Source of the DNA: Bacteroidales bacterium
GTDB taxonomy: Bacteria; Bacteroidota; Bacteroidia; Bacteroidales; WCHB1-69
Length of the DNA: 10,364 nt
Assembly: GCA_031272415.1 (NCBI GenBank)
Contig: JAISTU010000229.1
Span: 1-10,364, forward strand
Reading direction: 5' to 3'
Shown here: piece after piece, positions 1-6,460 of the stretch
Layout: every line of letters starts with the position of its first letter
How positions within the stretch are numbered: the first letter of the stretch is position 1
Made by a program: the position numbers and the translations under genes
Notes under the pieces: generated by a model
Told to the model about the DNA's origin: nothing
What the model saw: the letters and a program-made list of their open reading frames with translations, nothing else
Databases searched by the model: none

Positions 1-867
1 CCCAAAATCATGTTTTTGAAGAGTGTTTAACAAACTATACGGATTATACATCCCCTCCGACTGTTTTGCAAAATGATAACCGTCATAATAATGTCGAAGT
101 TTATTAACTGTCTCTTCAATATTCATTTCATTTTCGGTTGCCAATTTTTCAATATCTGGCTGAAAATTTGCAAAAAATTCTGCCTCTGAAATGCCACAAA
201 TTTGGGCATATTCTTTGAACAACGAAATATCATCCAAATGGTTCAAATCACTGAAGACACTTACTTGTGAAAATTTTGTAACCCCTGTCAAAAACACAAA
301 CCTTAAATGTTCATCTTCTGCTTTTAAAACACCATAAAAACCTTTGAGTTCAGTTCGCATTTGGTCATTTAACACGTCATCGTGCATTGTGGAAAACAAT
401 GGTTTATCATACTCATCCACCAAAACAACCACTTTTTTGCCTGATTTTTTGGCTGCTTTACGAATTAAGGTCGAAAAACGCACAGAAAGTTCTTCATTTT
501 TGTCCGTTTCTCCCCACACTTTTTCTATAATGGCAAGATTTTCTCTCAAAACTGATTTTAAACTTTCCAAAGAAGAAAATCCACTACGATTAAACTCAAT
601 ATGAAAAACCGGATATTCTGTCCAATCTTTCTCTAACTCACTGATTTTCAATCCGTTAAAAAGTTCTTTTTTCCCCTCAAAATAGGCTTTGAGAGTAGTG
701 AGAAACAAACTTTTTCCAAATCTACGCGGACGTGAAAGAAAAACCTGTCTATGGTTGGTAGTCAGTGCATATACAAATTCAGTCTTATCTACATACGCAA
801 AACCGCCTGTGATAAGAGTTTCAAAATCTTGTGTCCCTATGGGATATTTTCTAATTGGTGTTTCCAT
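1..867 (-). CDS. AAA-ATPase-like protein (PF09820 type), N-terminal part, cut by window edge
   Basis: The frame is open from an ATG at 867 to the left edge (289 codons, no stop). The N-terminus has the pattern of this family: PIGTQDFETLITGG, then YVDKTE, then the ATP-binding segment FLSRPRRFGKSLFLTTLKAY near residues 48-67, where RPRRFGKS replaces a classical P-loop. A Walker B-like strand, VVVLVDEYDKPL, lies near residue 145, and FLTGVTKFS follows near residue 185. In known relatives a PD-(D/E)XK nuclease-like domain (PF08011) follows at the C-terminus; here that part lies outside the window. The family is strongly expanded in Bacteroidetes and its biological role is not established. The gene follows engB in the same direction but has its own promoter element at 894-924, so it is probably a separate unit. 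The family call is firm; no function is proposed. Confidence 0.85.
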   Translation of the reverse strand, partial: METPIRKYPIGTQDFETLITGGFAYVDKTEFVYALTTNHRQVFLSRPRRFGKSLFLTTLKAYFEGKKELFNGLKISELEKDWTEYPVFHIEFNRSGFSSLESLKSVLRENLAIIEKVWGETDKNEELSVRFSTLIRKAAKKSGKKVVVLVDEYDKPLFSTMHDDVLNDQMRTELKGFYGVLKAEDEHLRFVFLTGVTKFSQVSVFSDLNHLDDISLFKEYAQICGISEAEFFANFQPDIEKLATENEMNIEETVNKLRHYYDGYHFAKQSEGMYNPYSLLNTLQKHDFG

Positions 868-893
868 AATTTATTCTATTTTCAATGCTAAAC

Positions 894-924
894 TACAAAA
901 ATACACATTTTTTTCAATTAAAAA
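894..924 (-). promoter_or_regulatory. Bacteroidetes-type promoter, 31-bp element copy A
   Basis: Read on the minus strand, TTTTTAATTG is followed by 8 nt and then GTGTATTTTTGTA. The -7 box TATTTTTG (TAnnTTTG consensus) is at 896-903. It lies 25-30 nt upstream of the ATG at 867 and begins next to the engB stop codon. Three other copies in the window have identical spacing. Confidence 0.75.
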
Positions 925-1539
925 TTAAAATCCTCCTAAGTCTTTCAAACTCTGATTAGTTTTTTCGATAAAATTTAAAAACTCTTCTTTACCTGCTTTG
1001 GTTTGCGAAGAGGTAATAAAATATGGTGGCAATTCTTCCCAATTTTCCAACACTTTGTCAAGGAAAAGTTGCACATTTTTCTTTGTTTGAAAGGCATTTT
1101 GCTTGTCCGCTTTGGTAAAAATGATTACAAATGGAGTACCAGTCTCTCCGAGTTGATATAGAAAATTTAAATCGTTGTTTTGTGGGGTTAATCTACTGTC
1201 TATCAACAAACAAAGATAAGTAAGATTTGTCCGTTTGAGGATATAATCGCTAATCATTTTTCTAAAATTTTGCTGCATTTTGAGTGGCAATTTCGCATAG
1301 CCATAGCCGGGCAAATCCACAAAATAAAATTGTTCATTGATTAAAAAATGATTGATAAGTTGTGTTTTACCCGGTTTAGATGATATTTTGGCAAAATTAT
1401 TTCTTCCAACAAGCATGTTAATCAAAGACGATTTTCCTACATTTGACCTGCCAATAAATGCGTATTCATTTAATTGATTATCAGGACATTGAATATAGGA
1501 GGCACTACTTTTAACAAATTCAGAAGAGATAATGTTCAT
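925..1539 (-). CDS. engB: Ribosome biogenesis GTP-binding protein EngB (YihA/YsxC)
   Basis: This is a 204-residue, single-domain TRAFAC GTPase of the usual EngB length. All the GTPase motifs are visible: G1 GRSNVGKSS at residues 30-38, a G2 region with PGKTQ around 56-60, G3 DLPGYGYA at 75-82, G4 TKAD at 142-145 and G5 TSSQTKAG at about 176-183. The family is a cytoplasmic, usually essential factor in assembly of the large ribosomal subunit. Its start at 1539 lies 11 nt after the stop codon of the upstream acyltransferase gene, so the two are very probably co-transcribed from the promoter at 2598-2628. The stop codon at 925-927 abuts the promoter of the following AAA-ATPase gene. No damage is seen. 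Confidence 0.96.
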   Translation of the reverse strand: MNIISSEFVKSSASYIQCPDNQLNEYAFIGRSNVGKSSLINMLVGRNNFAKISSKPGKTQLINHFLINEQFYFVDLPGYGYAKLPLKMQQNFRKMISDYILKRTNLTYLCLLIDSRLTPQNNDLNFLYQLGETGTPFVIIFTKADKQNAFQTKKNVQLFLDKVLENWEELPPYFITSSQTKAGKEEFLNFIEKTNQSLKDLGGF

Positions 1540-1550
1540 TTTTCTTTTCT

Positions 1551-2516
1551 TTAATCTGTTAATTCATTGTCTTTGAGACCGTTAATATAAGAATCTACAT
1601 AACGGATTTTTTTGGCAGGATTGATGTCTGCAATTTTGACCAAAATGGCGGTTTCCTCCACCTCTCCAAATGCCGGATTATCAGACGTTCCGTAGCACTC
1701 CATCGTGGAAGAAAGTCCCATATAAATATTGACCAAAGGCGGTATTTTGCAGCATAAATTGGTCATTTGTCTCACCAAATTTTTGTAATCATCTGCATAA
1801 TTATCAGCCGTCAAAATAGAAGACAAAATTTGCTCATCATGTGAAAACGGCACCGCATGAATAGGCATTATCAACGATTTTTGAGGGGCAAAATGCTTTT
1901 GTAAGAAAAACAAAATTAAGTCTCTGGCTAATGTATTATAATTTTTGTACATGGTCATTTTGCCGTACAAATATTTAATATGCGGATTTTGAGCAATAAT
2001 GGCACCTAAACCGTCCCAAATATTGTCCAACGCAAAAATGCCTTTTCTGCTTGCCTGAAATTTGGGCTGCACAAAAGAGCGTCCTAATTCAATAGAATAA
2101 GGCAAATAATTGTCAATAAATTCTTGTGAAAAATTAAACAATTCTCCCACCGGTGAATGCACTTTTCCGTCTGTTATCAACAAATCTTCGCCTAAAATAT
2201 ATCGGTATCCGCTGATAATTTCTCTATCTCTTGGCGACCAAACCAGCAATTGGCGAAACGGTTTTGGACAAATGTCAAACTCGTCAATATCAACTTCTTG
2301 TCCTGTCCCGCCACCGGCATCTCTAAACGCAATCTCTCTCAATCTCCCTATTTCTTGCATAATGTGCGGCGATGTCTGGTGAGTTATGTCATAAATAACG
2401 TTATTGGCGTGGTATGTTTTTCGCACAAAACGCTCTTCTGTCAATTCGGCTTTAATGGCACGTCTTAATTGTCGCTTCTGAATGGCTTTAAATAAAGGTC
2501 TATTATGCTCTTCCAT
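1551..2516 (-). CDS. GNAT-fold N-acyltransferase, 'putative hemolysin' / OlsB-GlsB-like
   Basis: The 321-residue soluble protein resembles the Acetyltransf_5 group, often annotated 'hemolysin', which includes OlsB (ornithine lipids) and Bacteroides GlsB (glycine lipids, commendamide). Supporting segments are IGRLREIAFRDAGGGTG (57-72), DEFD near 78-81, a central strand ISGYRYILGE (101-110), the conserved-looking IELGRSFVQPKFQ (142-154) and a later block around YLYGKMTMYKNYNTLARDL (183-200). Family knowledge suggests acyl transfer to an amino-acid headgroup, making a lysolipid for a second, O-acylating enzyme. That GlsA/OlsA-type partner is not adjacent here. The ATG at 2516 follows a leader of about 80 nt from promoter copy B. 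The gene is first in an operon with engB. The family is likely; the glycine specificity is inferred from phylum only, so no symbol is given. Confidence 0.72.
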   Translation of the reverse strand: MEEHNRPLFKAIQKRQLRRAIKAELTEERFVRKTYHANNVIYDITHQTSPHIMQEIGRLREIAFRDAGGGTGQEVDIDEFDICPKPFRQLLVWSPRDREIISGYRYILGEDLLITDGKVHSPVGELFNFSQEFIDNYLPYSIELGRSFVQPKFQASRKGIFALDNIWDGLGAIIAQNPHIKYLYGKMTMYKNYNTLARDLILFFLQKHFAPQKSLIMPIHAVPFSHDEQILSSILTADNYADDYKNLVRQMTNLCCKIPPLVNIYMGLSSTMECYGTSDNPAFGEVEETAILVKIADINPAKKIRYVDSYINGLKDNELTD

Positions 2517-2597
2517 GATGTTTTATTACTTAATTTACACTGCTTACAATAATTCAACCAACCAATAAAAAATACTTTTTCTTTTTGATTAGTATTC

Positions 2598-2628
2598 TAC
2601 AAAATTACACTTTTTTTTCAATTAAAAA
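2598..2628 (-). promoter_or_regulatory. Bacteroidetes-type promoter, 31-bp element copy B
   Basis: On the minus strand, TTTTTAATTG is followed by 8 A residues and then GTGTAATTTTGTA. The -7 box TAATTTTG is at 2600-2607. It should drive the acyltransferase-engB unit, leaving a leader of about 80 nt before the ATG at 2516. The leader (2517-2597) shows no clear riboswitch-like fold by eye. Confidence 0.7.
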
Positions 2629-2736
2629 TAAAAGTTAAAAAATTAAGAGTTGTTTTATGGAGAATGAAAAAAATATTTTTCACCCTTCACCCTCCCCCCT
2701 CCTTTTGATGCCATTGCTTCTGCAATCTCTCAATTT
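2629..2736. other. Intergenic spacer with C-rich/G-rich tract and A/T hairpin
   Basis: The spacer follows the rsmG stop on the minus strand. It contains TTCACCC twice in tandem (2679-2692) and then a run of six C (2694-2699), so the rsmG-sense strand is G-rich in an otherwise AT-rich region. Next to it is an A/T inverted repeat, TGAAAAA (2665-2671) and TTTTTCA (2676-2682) with a 4-nt loop. It could form the 3' end of the rsmG transcript, but it is not a classical GC-rich hairpin followed by a U-run. Confidence 0.35.
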
Positions 2737-3360
2737 TTAATTGAAAATCACATGCACAACATATTTTTCTTTAAAATAAGACTCCGAAAACCAGTCAGAA
2801 ATTGTGTATTGTGTTGATTTTCTGTTAATTTGTGTCAATTCACTGTTGATGTAGCCCCCTTTTAGATAAAGAATGCCGTTAGGAAGTATGTTAAAAGATT
2901 TTTTTGCAATTAAATGTTGTGTAAATCGGTAAAAATCAGGTAAATTTGTAACCGCACGACTTACCACAAAATCATATTGAGATTTCAACTCTTGGGCACA
3001 GATTTGCGTACTTTTCACATTTTGCAGTTGCAATTGTTGCGATACCGACTGCACAACTTTGATTTTTTTGCCAATAGAATCTATCAAATGAAACTCTGTT
3101 TTTGGAAATAATATCGCCAACGGAATCCCCGGAAAACCGCCTCCTGTCCCCACATCCACCACTTTTGTACCGTCTTTAAATGCAATCAATTTGGCAATGC
3201 TCAACGAATGCAAAACATGATTTAAGTATAAGTTATCCAAGTCTTTACGCGAAATAACATTGATTTGAGCATTCCAAAAGCGGTACAACTCTTCCAATTC
3301 TGAAAATTGCTGCTCCTGTTGGGCAGACAAGTTCGGAAAATAGCGACTAATAAGGTGCAT
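2737..3360 (-). CDS. rsmG: 16S rRNA (guanine527-N7)-methyltransferase RsmG (GidB)
   Basis: The protein is a 207-residue Rossmann-fold SAM-dependent methyltransferase that modifies G527 of 16S rRNA. The N-terminus MHLISRYFPNLSAQQ followed by FWNAQINVISRKD (28-40) is typical of Bacteroidetes RsmG. The SAM-binding loop VDVGTGGGFPGIP is at 68-80, and VSRAVTNL, another family motif, is further on. The frame also allows a TTG start three codons earlier (3369), but the ATG at 3360 matches the family N-terminus and is preferred. The gene lies 26 nt after pyrD in the same direction and is probably the last gene of that unit. It ends in a short A/T palindrome. No damage is seen. Confidence 0.94.
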   Translation of the reverse strand: MHLISRYFPNLSAQQEQQFSELEELYRFWNAQINVISRKDLDNLYLNHVLHSLSIAKLIAFKDGTKVVDVGTGGGFPGIPLAILFPKTEFHLIDSIGKKIKVVQSVSQQLQLQNVKSTQICAQELKSQYDFVVSRAVTNLPDFYRFTQHLIAKKSFNILPNGILYLKGGYINSELTQINRKSTQYTISDWFSESYFKEKYVVHVIFN

Positions 3361-3386
3361 TTTTTGCAAAATTGATGAAATTTGTT

Positions 3387-4292
3387 CTAAATTTGACCAA
3401 TAATATCATTTACATCCGCAATATTCTTTCTATCAAGATATTGTGCAATTCCGTCAATAATTTTGACCGTAATTTGAGGGTCAATAAAATTGGCAGTTCC
3501 AACTTCTATGGCAGTCGCCCCTGCAAGCAAAAATTCTATTGCATCATTGGCATTGCTGATACCGCCCATGCCGATAATAGGGACATTGACTGCATGACTG
3601 ACTTGCCAAACCATACGCAAAGCAACAGGTTTTACACAAGCCCCTGATAATCCGCCTGTTACGGTAGAAAGCAGAGGCTTTTGACGTTCAATATCAATCG
3701 CCATTCCCAAAAGTGTATTGATGAGCGACAAAGCATCTGCACCCGCCTCCGTTACGGCTTTGGCAATGGAAACTATATCGGTAACATTGGGGGATAATTT
3801 GACTATCAACGTTTTAGAATAAACCTCTCGCACCGCTTTGACCACTTTGTATGCCGCCTCACAACTGACCCCAAATGCCATGCCTCCCTCTTTCACATTA
3901 GGACAAGAAATATTGAGTTCTATGGCAGGAATTTTCTCCAATGGGAGCAATTTTTTGCAAGTCTCAACATAATCTTCTATCTGTGAGCCGGATACATTTA
4001 CCACAATATGGGTATCCAAGTGCTGAATGCGGGGATAAATATGGTCAATAAAATAATCTACACCTTTATTTTGCAAGCCTACTGCGTTAAGCATACCTGA
4101 GGGTGTCTCTGCCATACGCGGATAATCATTGCCTTGGCGGGGCTGTAAGGTTGTCCCTTTTACAACAAACCCGCCAAGGCAATTGAGATTGATAAAATCG
4201 CTAAACTCTTCTCCGTAACCAAACGTACCGGAGGCAGTCATTACCGGATTTTTTAACGTTAAATCTGCTATTTTTACCGCTAATTTTGCCAT
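3387..4292 (-). CDS. pyrD: Dihydroorotate dehydrogenase, class 1B catalytic subunit PyrD
   Basis: This 301-residue FMN TIM-barrel enzyme oxidises dihydroorotate to orotate in pyrimidine synthesis. Visible signatures are NPVMTASGTFGYG (15-27), VVKGTTLQPRQGN (43-55), ETPSGMLNAVGLQN (62-75), the active-site segment ELNISCPNVK (125-134) with the catalytic Cys at 130, KLSPN (165-169), and the FMN-phosphate site GMGGIS (241-246) plus GTAN (265-268). A Cys base and this length fit class 1 rather than the membrane-bound class 2. Class 1B enzymes work with the Fe-S/FAD subunit PyrK, which passes electrons to NAD+. The pyrK gene often adjoins pyrD but is absent here. The ATG lies 3 nt after the stop of the upstream secreted-protein gene, so transcription and probably translation are coupled. 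Confidence 0.95.
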   Translation of the reverse strand: MAKLAVKIADLTLKNPVMTASGTFGYGEEFSDFINLNCLGGFVVKGTTLQPRQGNDYPRMAETPSGMLNAVGLQNKGVDYFIDHIYPRIQHLDTHIVVNVSGSQIEDYVETCKKLLPLEKIPAIELNISCPNVKEGGMAFGVSCEAAYKVVKAVREVYSKTLIVKLSPNVTDIVSIAKAVTEAGADALSLINTLLGMAIDIERQKPLLSTVTGGLSGACVKPVALRMVWQVSHAVNVPIIGMGGISNANDAIEFLLAGATAIEVGTANFIDPQITVKIIDGIAQYLDRKNIADVNDIIGQI

Positions 4293-4295
4293 AGA

Positions 4296-5552
4296 CTACC
4301 TTGTAGGACGTGAGGAACGATTGGTGGAAGTTCCTGTATTTGAATTAGTTGCAGGCGCGGTAGAGGTAGATTTTTCCTTTGTAGTGGTAGTGTTTACCTT
4401 TGCCGGCTGCGTTGTTTGCGTTGAAGTTGTTTTGTTTGTTGTAGTACTTGTGCTGCTACTTTTTACCGCTTCTGTACTTCTTGCAGGTTGAGTTGTAGTC
4501 TGTTGTACCGGTTGCGTTGTGGTTTGTTTTACCGGTTGAGAAACAGTTTTTTCCTCTGTTCTTTGTGGTTGTGCTATCGGTTCAATTTTTACTTTTGCCT
4601 GCGATTCTTCTTGCGTATTATTGATACGTGCATCGGACGCATTGGAACGCTCTATTTTTGCAGGCTCGGTTGCCGTTGCAGCATTGGTCGGTACAACTAT
4701 TTTTCCTGCTGTTGAACGCGTAACTTCCGGTGTTGTTCCAAAATCTTGCGGACGTGAAATGGTAATCTCTCTTGCCTCTTCCGCATGTGCCGACTTGTAG
4801 GTGCTAATATCTGATTTATAATCGGATATTCCCTTGTCAATTACTGCTTTATCATCTGAAACGCGCGTTATGTTGCTGCTCCTTTCAACTTCTTTTTCCA
4901 ATTCAGTTGTTGTTGTGCTTGGCATACCTTTAACAATGCTCATTTCATCATCGGAATAATAACTAACAGACCAATTGTCAAAAGCCTTCACTTGTGCGCC
5001 GCCTGTTTCAGGTCCGCCTGCTTCATACTTGGAAGAGCGAATGTTGCCATTGACATTTCCATTGTTATTTATCGCCGAAACACCACCTGACGCACTGTTG
5101 CGCGGTGCATTATTGACGGGACGGTTTTTGGCATTGCTCGGCGTGGGACGCTTATCGTTGCCATAAGATTGAGGCACAGACGGGCGACTATGCGAATGAT
5201 AATTGCCGTAATAATTGTAATAAGTCGGGCGATAGTAATTATTCCAATAATTATCGCAATCATAAATTACTTTTAAAGCATAATTGCGGGCGATGTTGGA
5301 ATAAATAATGCTGTTGCGGTATTGACCTCTACTATACAAATATTTTGCATAATTTTGATGATTAACCGCTTTGGCAAGATAGCCCGAAGTGTAATAGTTG
5401 TAATAATACACCATATCATAAGCCTCTCCAATGATAAAGGAGGTCTTATTGAGAAAATTGCGTGCATTGCCCTTGTTAATTTGAGCCGAAATGCCGCCGA
5501 CCATAAAAATTGCGATGCCTAAAATGAGCATCTTCTTTGCTATTGCTTTCAT
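4296..5552 (-). CDS. Secreted protein of unknown function, Tyr/Asn-rich then Thr/Ser/Gln-rich
   Basis: I do not recognise this 418-residue protein. It opens with a clear signal peptide: Lys-rich start, hydrophobic core LILGIAIFMVGG (9-20), probable cleavage near SAQ (22-24), and no lipobox Cys. Residues 25-105 look helical and contain Tyr/Asn-rich patches (VYYYNYYTSG, HQNYAKYLY, YSNIARNYAL). A Tyr/His/Asn-rich linker (101-122) and a Pro/Asn/Gly-rich stretch (123-180) follow. A more ordinary segment at about 188-275 includes FDNWSVSYYSDDE and a charged region. The last ~100 residues are a low-complexity Thr/Ser/Gln/Pro tail with near-repeats of QTTTQPV and a basic end. This suggests an exported, perhaps surface- or peptidoglycan-associated protein; that is inference only. 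It heads the unit leading into pyrD and rsmG, and its promoter region is shared with the divergent ECF sigma gene. Confidence 0.8.
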   Translation of the reverse strand: MKAIAKKMLILGIAIFMVGGISAQINKGNARNFLNKTSFIIGEAYDMVYYYNYYTSGYLAKAVNHQNYAKYLYSRGQYRNSIIYSNIARNYALKVIYDCDNYWNNYYRPTYYNYYGNYHSHSRPSVPQSYGNDKRPTPSNAKNRPVNNAPRNSASGGVSAINNNGNVNGNIRSSKYEAGGPETGGAQVKAFDNWSVSYYSDDEMSIVKGMPSTTTTELEKEVERSSNITRVSDDKAVIDKGISDYKSDISTYKSAHAEEAREITISRPQDFGTTPEVTRSTAGKIVVPTNAATATEPAKIERSNASDARINNTQEESQAKVKIEPIAQPQRTEEKTVSQPVKQTTTQPVQQTTTQPARSTEAVKSSSTSTTTNKTTSTQTTQPAKVNTTTTKEKSTSTAPATNSNTGTSTNRSSRPTR

Positions 5553-5692
5553 AACTAAATACCTTTATTTTTTTTGTTAAACACTATAAATTGAACTTTA
5601 TTTTTCTTTTTATATTTCAAAAATCGTGCCAAAAATTTATTTTCTTGATTATCAATATTTTATGATTTTTTTGCATTTTTTTTTTGCAAAAT

Positions 5693-5724
5693 TTTCAAAC
5701 ATATCGTTTTTTTGTGTATTTTTG
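5693..5724 (+). promoter_or_regulatory. Promoter for ECF sigma factor gene
   Basis: The -7 box TATTTTTG is at 5717-5724, preceded by GTG as in the 31-bp elements elsewhere. A TTTC at 5693-5696, 20 nt upstream, is an imperfect match to the -33 TTTG. The TTTTTAATTG half found in the other four promoters is missing. The expected transcript would start near 5728, leaving a leader of about 90 or 130 nt depending on the start codon used. Confidence 0.6.
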
Positions 5725-5728
5725 CAAA
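5696..5728 (-). promoter_or_regulatory. Promoter for the secreted protein-pyrD-rsmG unit, overlapping the sigma promoter
   Basis: On the minus strand, TTTG (5728-5725) is followed after 21 nt by TATGTTTG (5703-5696), a full match to the Bacteroidetes -33/-7 pattern with acceptable spacing. The start site would be near 5692, giving a leader of about 140 nt before the ATG at 5552. It overlaps the forward promoter almost completely. Confidence 0.6.
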
Positions 5729-5844
5729 ATGGTTTATCATTAATAAAAAAGAAAGATTTTATTGGATTTTTTTTACATTTTTATTTTTAAACAAACGCAA
5801 AAAAACAATATTTTATGTTGCAAGACGGAGCAGATAAGAAAGAA

Positions 5845-5850
5845 TTGGAG
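5845..5850 (+). promoter_or_regulatory. Ribosome binding site deciding the sigma-factor start
   Basis: TTGGAG ends 6 nt before the ATG at 5857. No comparable sequence precedes the earlier in-frame ATG at 5815, which sits in an A/T stretch. This favours the shorter, family-typical N-terminus beginning MKSKRFLHC. Confidence 0.55.
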
Positions 5851-5856
5851 TTAATA

Positions 5857-6450
5857 ATGAAGTCTAAACGATTTCTTCATTGTACCGATGACCAGTTAGT
5901 GCATGATTATCTAAACGGGAACGAGTTGGCTCTCAAAGAGTTAATAGAACGTTACCATCAAAAGGTGTTTTCTTACATCTTAATGGTTGTTCATAACAAA
6001 GAGTTGGCGGAGGATTTGTTTCAGGATACTTTTATTAAGGTTATCCATACTATCAAAGCAGGTTCATATAGAGAAGAGGGTAAGTTTACGCAGTGGATTA
6101 TGCGAATTGCACGTAATCTGATTATTGACTATTTTCGGAAAAATCAAAAAATGGCATTCGTTGAAAATAGTTCTCCTTTGGATATTTTTGATACTTTTTC
6201 TGAACCTACTTTGACGGTAGAACAAAGCATTATTATGAAACAAATTTATGAATCATTGCAAGGGCTGATAGACCTTTTACCCAAACGACAAAAGGAAGTC
6301 CTTTATATGCGGCTTTATCAAGAAATGAGTTTTAAAGACATCGCCGAACAAACCAATGTAAGCATCAATACAGCACTCGGCAGAATGAGATATGCTATCT
6401 TAAATCTGCGTAAATTTGCCAAAGAAAGGAATACGGTTCTGACTTCGTAG
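5857..6450 (+). CDS. ECF-type RNA polymerase sigma factor (RpoE/SigW-like)
   Basis: From the ATG at 5857 the protein has 197 residues, the normal length for a two-domain ECF sigma factor. Region 2 runs from about 15 to 97: LALKELIERYHQKVFSYI, then AEDLFQDTFIKV (51-62), then FTQWIMRIARNLIIDYFRK (77-95). This is the core-binding and -7 melting part. Region 4 runs from about 132 to 187, with LPKRQKEVLYMRLYQ and the helix-turn-helix SFKDIAEQTNVSINTALGRMRYA. GGAG at 5847-5850, 6 nt upstream, supports this start; a longer frame opens at an ATG at 5815 (211 residues) without any visible ribosome site. No anti-sigma factor gene lies next to it: the downstream gene is convergent, only 10 nt away. Regulation is therefore not evident from context, except that its promoter overlaps that of the secreted-protein operon. 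Confidence 0.92.
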   Translation: MKSKRFLHCTDDQLVHDYLNGNELALKELIERYHQKVFSYILMVVHNKELAEDLFQDTFIKVIHTIKAGSYREEGKFTQWIMRIARNLIIDYFRKNQKMAFVENSSPLDIFDTFSEPTLTVEQSIIMKQIYESLQGLIDLLPKRQKEVLYMRLYQEMSFKDIAEQTNVSINTALGRMRYAILNLRKFAKERNTVLTS

Positions 6451-6460
6451 TTGTTCCTAA

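Larger units (their letters stand above)
5681..5730. repeat. Two copies of palindrome-containing TTTTTGCAAAAT in divergent promoter region
   Basis: TTTTTGCAAAAT occurs at 5681-5692 and again at 5719-5730, 38 bp apart. The core TTTTGCAAAA is a perfect 10-bp palindrome. The second copy overlaps the -7 box of the sigma-gene promoter and the presumed -33 box of the opposing promoter. A paired operator is possible, but TTTGCAAA-like strings also occur inside coding regions of this AT-rich sequence. Confidence 0.35.

Noticed and set aside
64..73. TTTTGCAAAA inside the AAA-ATPase gene, and another at the rsmG start (3362-3371)
   Set aside because: They show that the palindrome can arise by chance in AT-rich coding DNA; used only to lower confidence in the operator idea at 5681-5730.
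344..928. Plus-strand open frames at 344-604 and 689-928
   Set aside because: They lie antisense to the AAA-ATPase gene, which carries recognisable family motifs; the plus-strand products show no motif or promoter.
2110..2468. Plus-strand open frames inside the acyltransferase gene
   Set aside because: They overlap each other and the conserved minus-strand protein, and have no family features or start signals.
2734..2743. A fifth TTTTTAATTG, on the plus strand at the end of rsmG
   Set aside because: No GTGTAWTTTTG follows at the fixed 8-nt spacing; TATTTTTC occurs only further on and inside a gene on the opposite strand, so it is not counted as a promoter copy.
3361..3369. TTG start at 3369 for rsmG
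   Set aside because: It adds only three residues; the ATG at 3360 gives the family-typical N-terminus.
4488..5522. Several open frames on both strands within the secreted-protein gene
   Set aside because: They arise from the low-complexity composition (Cys/Leu/Arg-rich or Ile/Thr-rich shadows); only the 4296-5552 frame has a signal peptide and operon context.
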